NCBI GenBank assembly: GCA_026414995.1 | Contig: JAOAHY010000003.1 | Span: forward strand, 1-45,168 | Source: Caldisericia bacterium | GTDB taxonomy: Bacteria; Caldisericota; Caldisericia; B22-G15 | DNA length: 45,168 nt | Direction: 5' to 3' | Shown here: in pieces, positions 8,097 through 15,244 of the stretch | Numbering within the stretch: position 1 is the first letter of the stretch | How the letters are laid out: each line of letters opens with the position of its first letter | Notes under the pieces: generated by a model | Database searches by the model: none | Seen by the model: only the letters and a program-made list of their open reading frames with translations | Told to the model about the DNA's origin: nothing | Translations under genes and position numbers: made by a program

Positions 8097-8303
8097 ATGA
8101 TTAAAGGTAAAGTTAAGTGGTTTGACTCATCAAAGGGCTATGGGTTTATTACAAGAGATGATGGTGGTGAAGATGTCTTTGTACATTACACTGCTATTGA
8201 GGGGACAGGTTTCAAAACATTAAAAGAGGGCGATGCAGTTGAATTTGAAGTTCAAGAGGGAAAAAAGGGACCACAAGCAAAGAATGTTAAGAAACTTTCT
8301 TAA
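8097..8303 (+). CDS. cspA: Cold-shock protein CspA family
   Basis: Small single-domain RNA/DNA chaperone of 68 aa that melts RNA secondary structure. It holds RNP1 (KGYGFIT) and RNP2 (VFVHY) on the beta-barrel face, plus [15 protein letters not shown] at the start. I chose the ATG at 8097 because AGGAGG (8081-8086) lies 10 nt upstream; a TTG at 8058 in the same frame falls inside the leader palindrome. It is monocistronic, with its own strong promoter and a strong terminator, so it is probably one of the most expressed genes here. Confidence 0.96.
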   Translation: MIKGKVKWFDSSKGYGFITRDDGGEDVFVHYTAIEGTGFKTLKEGDAVEFEVQEGKKGPQAKNVKKLS

Positions 8304-8327
8304 TAGATAAGAATTTAAGAAGTTTCT

Positions 8328-8366
8328 AAAAAGCCCTGGAATTTCCAGGGCTTTTTTATTTTTATA
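8328..8366 (+). terminator. Intrinsic terminator of cspA
   Basis: A GC-rich stem, GCCCTGGA pairing with TCCAGGGC and extended by five A-T pairs, has a three-base loop and is followed by CTTTTTTATTTTT. This is the clearest rho-independent terminator in the window. Confidence 0.93.
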
Positions 8367-8374
8367 GAAATTAT

Positions 8375-8382
8375 TATAAAAT
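8375..8382 (+). promoter_or_regulatory. Probable -10 region for the SLH beta-helix gene
   Basis: TATAAAAT lies just after the cspA terminator and 10-15 nt before the GGAAAGGAG ribosome-binding site of the next gene. The AT-rich context makes the exact hexamer uncertain. Confidence 0.4.
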
Positions 8383-8411
8383 TTATTAGAAGGAAAGGAG
8401 ATAATTAAATT

Positions 8412-11400
8412 ATGAAAAAAATTTTAATTTTAATAATTCTAATTTTTATATCTTTTGAAATAAATATAGTCAAAGGAGAAAATATATTTGTTGTTAAAAA
8501 CACGAATCCATATGGTGAGAATTCATTTCTTTGGGCTATTGAAGAAGCAAATAAAGAAGGTGGAATAATTAAATTTGATATACCAAAAGAAGATAAAAAT
8601 TTTAACGGGAAAAGCTGGACTATTTTTTTAAGAAGTAATTTACCAACAATAGAAAGAAAAATTATAATTGATGGATTGTCTCAAAATGAAAAATATACTG
8701 ATTTAGAAAAAAACACCCCTTTAATTGATATTGATGCATCTTTAATAACTTCTGATTCATTGTTTACATTTAAATATGATTTTGAATTATCTGGTCTAAA
8801 TTTTAAAAATTTTAAAAGCAAAGATTATATAAGAATTGAAACAAATAGGGGAACAATTAAAAATATTTCAATTGATAATGGAGACACTGGTATTCATCTT
8901 TTTAAATCAAGTAATATTAAAATTTTAAATTCTACTTTTAAAAATTTAAATTATGGCATTTATCTATATTATTCAAATTATAATATTATAGATGAAGTTA
9001 ATATTGAAAATTCAACTTTTGGAATAAGATTTTATTTTTCTTCATCAAATGAAATAAAAAATTCAATTTTTAAAAATAGTCAGACTGGTATAAGAATTTT
9101 TTATAATTCACTGAGAAATAAAATATATAAAAACACCATTTTAAATAATGAAGATGGAATATTTTTAAGGGATAGTTTTGGAGAAAAGAATGATTTATTT
9201 GAGAATAAATTTGTTAGTAACTTAAATGGAATACATCTTTATTATGGAACAGCCTCCTTAATTTATAAAAATGAATTTTATTCAAATGAAATTGGTTTAA
9301 ATATTGATTTTTTCTCTTCTGATAATTCAATATTTAATAATACATTTAAAGAAAATAATTATGGAGTTAAATTTTTTAATTCATGTGAGAAAAATATAAT
9401 AAAAGAAAACATTTTTGAAAAAAATAAAAAGGGTATTTTTTTTGAAGATAAAAGCAATAGATTTAATAGTTTTTCGAAAAATATTTTTATTGATAATAAT
9501 GAAAATATAAATTTAAGTGGTGGAAATGAAGGGATAACTCCAATAGAGGTTTCTTTTGCTAAAACTTTTGGAAAGAGTGTTTTGATTTCAACAAAAAGTG
9601 ATAAAAAAGGTAAAATTGAAATTTTTTCTTCTGATATTTTAGGAAATAATTCAATTTCTTTTTTAGGAGAAAAAAATATCAATAATTTTGAAGAAATCTT
9701 TTATATCTTAACAAATGAAGAACTTCTTGGAAAATATATTCTCTATACTTTTACTGATGATTTATTTAATACATCTGAATTTGGAAAGGTTCTTATTGAT
9801 AAAAAGGCACCATTTCTTGATCTTATTTTAAAAAAAACTACACAATCTGAAAAAGGGGGGAAAGTTGAATTTTTATCTGAAATTAAAAATTATGGAGATG
9901 AAGATATAGAAGGAGTTATATTTAAAATACAAATTCCAAGGGAATTTGGTGAGATAAATATTTTATCAAATCCTAAAGGTTCAAAATACAAGATTGAAAA
10001 CAATCAAATAATAGTTGAAAATATAAAGGTAGCTAAAAATTCAAATGAATTCATTAAATTTTCTTTTTCAATAGGAGATAAAGTTACAATTAATACAAAA
10101 TTTTCTCTTCATGGTGAGATAGAATATTTTCTTTATGGAAAATTAAAAATAATTGAAAAAAGTGACGAAAATGGCATAGATGATGGAGTGCCTCAGAGTT
10201 TTAACTTAGATGAACCAACTGAATTTACTATAACTGGTAAACCACAAATTTTGGTAGATATACCACAAAATTTAAATATAAACTCAAATTCTATTTTTTC
10301 ATTAAAATTTTCCATCAAAAATATTGGAAATTATTTAGATAAAAATGTAAATATAAAAATTTCAATTCCAGATTCTTTTGACTATTTATCTTCAAATATT
10401 GGTCAGTTTAAAAGAGAGGAAAGAACATTTTATTTAAATTTTGATTCTATAAAGGAAAATGAAATTTATACTATAAACCTTGAATTTAAATCAAAAGAGA
10501 CAATTTCTGACAAAAAAGAAAAAATTTCATTTTTATATAAAAGTGAAACAACAGAAATCAAAAAAGAGATAGATATTTTAATAAAAGGTGAAGGAAAAGA
10601 ATCTCTTTCTTTAAGAGTTGAGGGAGAAAAGGAGACAAATTTATATTCTTTTTATAATATTCAAGTTTTTATAAAAAATAGTGGAACAAAAGAAGCAAAA
10701 GATAAAATTCTAAAGATTGCAGTTCCAAATAATTTTAATGTTTCAAATGAATTTGAAATTAAAAGTGGTTTTATTGAAATAAAAATAGATAAAATAGGTA
10801 TAAATGAAGAGAAAAAAATAAGTTTAATTTTTAAATCTATTTCTTCATGTGATTCAATAAACACATTTGAATTTAATATTGATAATTTGATTTATAAGAA
10901 AGATGTTTTTATAAAATGTTTTAAAATTTTTCACAATCAAATTATTACTGGATTTCCTGATAGTACATTTAAGCCAGATATTCCAATAAAAAGGGTTGAA
11001 GTTGCAGCAATTTTGTCAAACACATTTATGTTAAGTAGAAGTAATTTAGAGACTTTACCAAAAGATGTAAAGGAGAGCCATTGGGGTAAAAATTATATAT
11101 TAAATGTTATTTCAAGTGGTCTTATGAGTGGATACAAAGATGGTACATTTAAACCAGATGAACCACTAAAAAGATCTGAAGCAGCAGCAATTATTTTTAA
11201 AATTCTTTCATTAGAAGAAGACTTTGGAAATTACTTTAAAGATATTCCTTCTTCATATTGGGCAAAAGGAATAATAGGAGGAGTCTATAAAAGTGGAATT
11301 ATTTCAGGTTATAAAGATAAAACTTTTAAAGGCGAGAAGAGTGTAACAAGGGCTGAATTTTTGGTTATGCTTCTAAAAGCAATTGGAAGAGAAGGGAATC

Positions 11401-11678
11401 TTGGTGAGATAAATAAATTTAAAGATTTAGATAAAAATCACTGGGCATATAAATATATTCTTGAATCAACAATACCACATATACTTATTAATCCTCAAAG
11501 AATAAAAGAAATAAAATTAGGACAAAGAGTGTTGCCTATATTTATTGAAAAAGATACTTCATTTTTACAAATTCTTAAAATAGGTGACAAATTAAAAGTA
11601 TCTATTCCATTTCTATATGAGGATTTAAAAGAAATAGAAGTTGAAATTTTAGAAAACGGATTTAAATTGAATCCCTAA
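8412..11678 (+). CDS. Secreted right-handed beta-helix protein with C-terminal SLH domains
   Basis: Large extracellular protein (1088 aa), probably held to the cell wall. A signal peptide (residues 1-22, MKKILILIILIFISFEINIV) is followed by a parallel beta-helix of short asparagine-rich repeats, NosD/PbH1-like, at about residues 130-372. Examples are GIHLFKSSNIKILNSTF, GIYLYYSNYNIIDEV and GIRFYFSSSNEIKNSIF. Residues about 460-830 look like immunoglobulin-like or DUF11-type beta domains. Three S-layer homology motifs lie near residues 840-1000 (GFPDSTFKPDIPIKRVEVA, GYKDGTFKPDEPLKRSEAA, GYKDKTFKGEKSVTRAEF). A short beta tail closes the protein. The ribosome-binding site is GGAAAGGAG. Its stop codon shares four bases with the convergent DUF401 gene. 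No catalytic residues are evident, so the ligand (glycan or other) is unknown. Confidence 0.9.
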   Translation: MKKILILIILIFISFEINIVKGENIFVVKNTNPYGENSFLWAIEEANKEGGIIKFDIPKEDKNFNGKSWTIFLRSNLPTIERKIIIDGLSQNEKYTDLEKNTPLIDIDASLITSDSLFTFKYDFELSGLNFKNFKSKDYIRIETNRGTIKNISIDNGDTGIHLFKSSNIKILNSTFKNLNYGIYLYYSNYNIIDEVNIENSTFGIRFYFSSSNEIKNSIFKNSQTGIRIFYNSLRNKIYKNTILNNEDGIFLRDSFGEKNDLFENKFVSNLNGIHLYYGTASLIYKNEFYSNEIGLNIDFFSSDNSIFNNTFKENNYGVKFFNSCEKNIIKENIFEKNKKGIFFEDKSNRFNSFSKNIFIDNNENINLSGGNEGITPIEVSFAKTFGKSVLISTKSDKKGKIEIFSSDILGNNSISFLGEKNINNFEEIFYILTNEELLGKYILYTFTDDLFNTSEFGKVLIDKKAPFLDLILKKTTQSEKGGKVEFLSEIKNYGDEDIEGVIFKIQIPREFGEINILSNPKGSKYKIENNQIIVENIKVAKNSNEFIKFSFSIGDKVTINTKFSLHGEIEYFLYGKLKIIEKSDENGIDDGVPQSFNLDEPTEFTITGKPQILVDIPQNLNINSNSIFSLKFSIKNIGNYLDKNVNIKISIPDSFDYLSSNIGQFKREERTFYLNFDSIKENEIYTINLEFKSKETISDKKEKISFLYKSETTEIKKEIDILIKGEGKESLSLRVEGEKETNLYSFYNIQVFIKNSGTKEAKDKILKIAVPNNFNVSNEFEIKSGFIEIKIDKIGINEEKKISLIFKSISSCDSINTFEFNIDNLIYKKDVFIKCFKIFHNQIITGFPDSTFKPDIPIKRVEVAAILSNTFMLSRSNLETLPKDVKESHWGKNYILNVISSGLMSGYKDGTFKPDEPLKRSEAAAIIFKILSLEEDFGNYFKDIPSSYWAKGIIGGVYKSGIISGYKDKTFKGEKSVTRAEFLVMLLKAIGREGNLGEINKFKDLDKNHWAYKYILESTIPHILINPQRIKEIKLGQRVLPIFIEKDTSFLQILKIGDKLKVSIPFLYEDLKEIEVEILENGFKLNP

Positions 11679-12883
11679 AATTTTAATTTAAAAAGAAGTA
11701 AGTAAATTAAAATTAACAAAATAGAAGAAAAAGAAATTGATGTTGTTAAACTTTTATACATTTTAGATATCTCACATTTAAAATAATTCATAGTTACAAT
11801 TAGACAAAGATGAAGCGGAGAGAAAAGAATCCCACAAACTGCACCACTATAGGCAAGTCCCATTAAAGAGAAAGAAAGAGTTCCATTTGGATAAAAAAGA
11901 TTTAAAATTATTGGGTATGATATTGCAACACCCATAGATGTTAAACCAGTTAAAAATGCACTTATAAATGGCATTAAAAAAATAATAAGAAAAGGAGATA
12001 TTTTAAGAATTGAAAGTGAAATTGATATATCATTTGCTATTCCAGAATTTAAAAGGTTTCTAAAGAAATAAACACCTATTGGTAAAAATAAATTATCTAA
12101 ATTTATAGATTTTTTAATATAATCTATTAATTCTTTTTTATTTGGTTTTAAAAATAAAATAGAGAGAATAAGAGAGATTCCGATTGCAAATACAACCTCA
12201 AAATTAAAAACAAGGATAAGAATTAAAATTAAAAGAATTGGTGAAAAATATTTTAGAAAATTTTTAAAACTTCCATCTTCACTTTTATTTTCTGGTACAT
12301 AAACTCCCTTAAAACCAATTAAAATTCCTACAAAAACAAGAACCAAGGGAATAAAAATGTGAGCAAGTAGTGCACTTCTAATTGAAACATTTAAAAATTT
12401 TGCAGCAAGAATTATACCAGGATAAGTAGGGAAAGCTCCTTCAAGAACATGTCTAAACCAATAATTCATGTATGCTTTTTTTTCATTTGTTGTTTTTATA
12501 TCTTTTGTTAAACTATCTACAAGAGGTGCTGAAAAAAGAGCTCCTCCGGGCATTGGTAAAAGGCCAATAAGCATAGATGAAAGAAAAATAGTTATTTTTC
12601 TTTTTGGAAAAAGTGAATTAAGATTTTTAATCATTTTCGAAAGTATCTCTTTTCCTTGAAGAAGATATGAAAGAAAATATATTAAAATAAGAGTAATTAT
12701 TAATTCAATTGTATCTTTTAATGTTAAGGCATTATAAAAATTTTTAAATAGATTATATGGTTTATATGGATAGATTAATCCAAGAATTGTAGCACCAATT
12801 ATTAAAGATATCCCTGGTTTAATCTTCTTTTGTATAAGAAATACAATCAATAAAAAAGAGAGAATAATCTTTAAAATAGTCAT
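11675..12883 (-). CDS. DUF401 family membrane protein, possible ion-coupled transporter
   Basis: Polytopic inner-membrane protein of 402 aa with about ten hydrophobic segments, matching DUF401, which belongs to the ion-transporter superfamily. The loop LIGLLPMPGGALFSAPLVDS and the AYMNYWFRHVLEGAFPTYPG segment are family-like. The ATG follows the ssnA stop codon with no gap (TAAATG), so it is coupled to the aminohydrolase. A plausible reading, by context only, is that it takes up or exports the substrate or product of that enzyme. The 3' end shares the bases CTAA with the stop of the SLH gene. Confidence 0.8.
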   Translation of the reverse strand: MTILKIILSFLLIVFLIQKKIKPGISLIIGATILGLIYPYKPYNLFKNFYNALTLKDTIELIITLILIYFLSYLLQGKEILSKMIKNLNSLFPKRKITIFLSSMLIGLLPMPGGALFSAPLVDSLTKDIKTTNEKKAYMNYWFRHVLEGAFPTYPGIILAAKFLNVSIRSALLAHIFIPLVLVFVGILIGFKGVYVPENKSEDGSFKNFLKYFSPILLILILILVFNFEVVFAIGISLILSILFLKPNKKELIDYIKKSINLDNLFLPIGVYFFRNLLNSGIANDISISLSILKISPFLIIFLMPFISAFLTGLTSMGVAISYPIILNLFYPNGTLSFSLMGLAYSGAVCGILFSPLHLCLIVTMNYFKCEISKMYKSLTTSISFSSILLILIYLLLFKLKF

Positions 12884-14215
12884 TTAAATTGACTCAAACC
12901 TTTCCCATAAGTTTTTCGCTACTCTAATGCTCTCATAAAATATTTTTTCTTCATCAATTCCTAAAATTTTTCCATCTTTCAAAATTATCTCTCCATTAAC
13001 ATAAACATCACTCACAAATCTACTTGAAAGACCAAATATAAAATGTCCAAAGAAATTAGTTTCATTTAATGGGGTAGGAGGATTGTAATTAAGTAAAACA
13101 AAATCGCTTTTGTAATCTTCTTTAATCTCTCCAATTTTTTCATTAAATATAAGTTTGGCAATTTTTGGATTATTTACAAATAAAAGTTTGTAAGACTCAT
13201 TAAAACCAATATTAGAGTTTTGTTTTTCATGTTTATGAGCGATATATAAAACTTGGGTTTCTCTAAACATATCTTGCGTAAATCCATCTGTTCCTAATCC
13301 CACAACTACACCTCTGTTTAATAAAGAAAAAATATCTGGTAAACCAACTGCATTGTTCATGTTTGATTCAGGATTATGAACAACAATTGATTTTTTATCC
13401 TTGATTAGATCTTTCTCTTTTTCATCTATATGAACACAATGAATAAGGAGCGTTTTTTCATTTAACATATTCTCTTTGTTCAATCTTTCGATAGGAGAAA
13501 GTCCAAAAAAACTTAAATTATAATCTCTATCAAATTTGTCTTCAGATAAGTGAACATGAAAAGATGTTTTTTTATCTTTTCCAATTTCACTACACATTTT
13601 AAGTGTTTTTTCACTAATTGTAAAAAGAGCATGTAAACCAAAGGTTGGAACTATCATTTTATCCTCTCTTTTTTCGGTTTTCTCAATAAATCTTAAATTT
13701 TCAAAAATAGACTCTTTTGCCTTTTCTTCTCCCCATCTATCAGATACCTCGAAACATGTTGATAATCTTAATTTAATTAGATTTTGAGCATTTTCAATTT
13801 CATCTAGACTATATTTAATGAATCCGAAACTTGCATGATGGTCTATAATTGTTGTTACACCACATTTTACCGCGTCAATGATCCCTATTAATGCAGAGTA
13901 ATATATAGACTCTCTATCAAGTGCTAAATCTAATTTCCACCAAAGTTTGTCAAGTATCTCATAAAAATTCCTTGGAGAGGCTTGTTTTAAACTTATACCT
14001 CTTGCAAGAGATGAGTAAAGGTGATCATGAGAAATAATTAGTCCAGGAATTAATAATTTACCTTTTCCATCTATTATTTCACAATTATAATTTTTTAATT
14101 CATCTTCATTTTCAAAAATTTTTATTATTTTATTATTAAAAACAATCACACCATTTTTAATAAATTTAGGATTCTCCCCTCCAGTAAAAATTGATATATT
14201 CTTAATTGCTTTCAT
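12884..14215 (-). CDS. ssnA: SsnA-type aminohydrolase (amidohydrolase superfamily)
   Basis: Cytoplasmic metal-dependent deaminase-like enzyme of 443 aa, close in layout to E. coli SsnA, a putative aminohydrolase found near purine/selenium-related genes. Metal ligands are visible: HDH (H63, H65) in ISHDHLYSSLARGIS, then FHVHLSED, LIHCVHID and the aspartate of GLGTDGF. The segment LWWKLDLALDRESIYYSALIG followed by TTIIDHHAS is strongly SsnA-like. GGAGG lies 5 nt upstream of the ATG. The reaction has not been established for the family; deamination of a purine or pyrimidine derivative is inference. It is cotranscribed with a DUF401 membrane protein. Confidence 0.85.
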   Translation of the reverse strand: MKAIKNISIFTGGENPKFIKNGVIVFNNKIIKIFENEDELKNYNCEIIDGKGKLLIPGLIISHDHLYSSLARGISLKQASPRNFYEILDKLWWKLDLALDRESIYYSALIGIIDAVKCGVTTIIDHHASFGFIKYSLDEIENAQNLIKLRLSTCFEVSDRWGEEKAKESIFENLRFIEKTEKREDKMIVPTFGLHALFTISEKTLKMCSEIGKDKKTSFHVHLSEDKFDRDYNLSFFGLSPIERLNKENMLNEKTLLIHCVHIDEKEKDLIKDKKSIVVHNPESNMNNAVGLPDIFSLLNRGVVVGLGTDGFTQDMFRETQVLYIAHKHEKQNSNIGFNESYKLLFVNNPKIAKLIFNEKIGEIKEDYKSDFVLLNYNPPTPLNETNFFGHFIFGLSSRFVSDVYVNGEIILKDGKILGIDEEKIFYESIRVAKNLWERFESI

Positions 14216-14246
14216 TCATTCCTCCAAATAATAAAATTTCATAAAA

Positions 14247-14255
14247 ATTTTATCA
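14247..14255 (-). promoter_or_regulatory. Extended -10 box for ssnA-DUF401
   Basis: On the - strand TGATAAAAT gives an extended -10 element. The expected start lies near 14240, ahead of the GGAGG at 14225-14221. It is back to back with the dedA -10 box, 8 bp away. Confidence 0.45.
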
Positions 14256-14260
14256 CAATA

Positions 14261-14266
14261 TATAAT
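14261..14266 (+). promoter_or_regulatory. -10 box for leaderless dedA-type gene
   Basis: A perfect TATAAT ends 7 nt before the ATG at 14274, with no Shine-Dalgarno between. An earlier ATG at 14270 is out of frame and stops after three codons. Confidence 0.55.
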
Positions 14267-14273
14267 TAAATGG

Positions 14274-14894
14274 ATGAGTGAGATTTTTCATTACATTTTA
14301 AATCTAATAGATAAATTAGGATATTTAGGTTTATTTTTTGCAATGGTTTTAAATGGTTCTTTTATACCAATATCTTCAGAAATTTTTATAATACCAGCAG
14401 GATACCTTGCTTCAAAGGGAGATTTTAACCTTTTACTTGTCATTCTTTCTGGTTCATTGGGAAGTCTATGTGGTTCATTAATAAATTATTTTATTGGTTT
14501 TAAAATTGGGAGACCATTTATAGAGAAATATGGAAAGGTTTTAAGAATTAAAAAAGAAACATTAGATAAAGGAGAGGAGTGGTTCAAAAATTATGGAATT
14601 TATGCAGTGTTTTTTACAAAATTTATACCAACAATAAGACAATATATAACAATTTTACCTGGAATATTAAAAATGAACATCATTAATTTTGCCATTTTTT
14701 CCTTTATTGGTGATATTTTTGTTGTTACTTTTATGACTTTAATAGGTTACTTCTTTGGAGAATATAGGGATATTTTAAGACAATATATAGATGAAATATA
14801 TATAATATTTTTTACTTTAATTCTTCTTGGAGTTATTGTATATATTTTCTTTAGATTATTTAAAAAAAGAAAAGGGATAGAAAAACTTATTTGA
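14274..14894 (+). CDS. DedA family membrane protein
   Basis: Integral membrane protein of 206 aa in the DedA/VTT family, linked in other bacteria to lipid-carrier recycling and membrane homeostasis. The re-entrant segment NGSFIPISSEIFIIPAGYLAS and the conserved FFTKFIPTIRQYITILPGIL (arginine and proline positions of the family) are present, with four to five hydrophobic segments. It appears to be translated from a leaderless mRNA. The HExxH mini-protease gene begins 15 nt after its stop and has its own -10 box. Confidence 0.9.
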   Translation: MSEIFHYILNLIDKLGYLGLFFAMVLNGSFIPISSEIFIIPAGYLASKGDFNLLLVILSGSLGSLCGSLINYFIGFKIGRPFIEKYGKVLRIKKETLDKGEEWFKNYGIYAVFFTKFIPTIRQYITILPGILKMNIINFAIFSFIGDIFVVTFMTLIGYFFGEYRDILRQYIDEIYIIFFTLILLGVIVYIFFRLFKKRKGIEKLI

Positions 14895-14896
14895 TA

Positions 14897-14902
14897 TATA
14901 AT
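14897..14902 (+). promoter_or_regulatory. -10 box for leaderless HExxH protease gene
   Basis: TATAAT ends 6 nt before the ATG at 14909. No Shine-Dalgarno is present. An in-frame TTG at 14891 lies upstream of this box and would not be transcribed from it. Confidence 0.5.
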
Positions 14903-14908
14903 TATTAC

Positions 14909-15244
14909 ATGGAATTAAAAGAATTTATTAATTTGGTTGAAGAAATATATTTGAGTTTACCTAAAGATATAAAATCTTCACTTGAAAATATTGAAATAAC
15001 AGTTGAGGAGAAAGATAAAGGCCTTTTACTTGGTTTTTATAGGGGAGTACCATATAAATATAGAGGTCCTCATTATAATTTTGTTCTTCCTGACAAAATA
15101 GTTTTATTTAAAGAGGAAATCGAAAATGCGTCAATTCTAGAAAATATTTCTGTGAAAGAGAAGATAAAAAAAGTTTTACTTCATGAAATAGGACATTACT
15201 TAGGATTAAGTGAAGAGAAATTAAGAGAATTGGGAGTATATTAA
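14909..15244 (+). CDS. Zincin-like metallopeptidase family protein
   Basis: Small soluble protein of 111 aa belonging to the bacterial zincin-like family (formerly DUF1025). The HEIGHYLGLSE motif at residues 92-102 supplies the HExxH zinc site and the downstream glycine and glutamate. The central LGFYRGVPYKYRGP loop is also typical. No physiological substrate is known for the family. I chose the ATG at 14909 rather than the TTG at 14891 because of the promoter position and because family members begin near the equivalent LKEFINLVEE helix. The next gene starts directly after its stop codon. Confidence 0.8.
   Translation: MELKEFINLVEEIYLSLPKDIKSSLENIEITVEEKDKGLLLGFYRGVPYKYRGPHYNFVLPDKIVLFKEEIENASILENISVKEKIKKVLLHEIGHYLGLSEEKLRELGVY

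Noticed and set aside
9359-9682. A 107-codon open frame on the - strand inside the SLH beta-helix gene
   Set aside because: It lies opposite a well-supported secreted protein, has no ribosome-binding site, and its low-complexity serine/phenylalanine sequence is what the complement of AT-rich coding gives.
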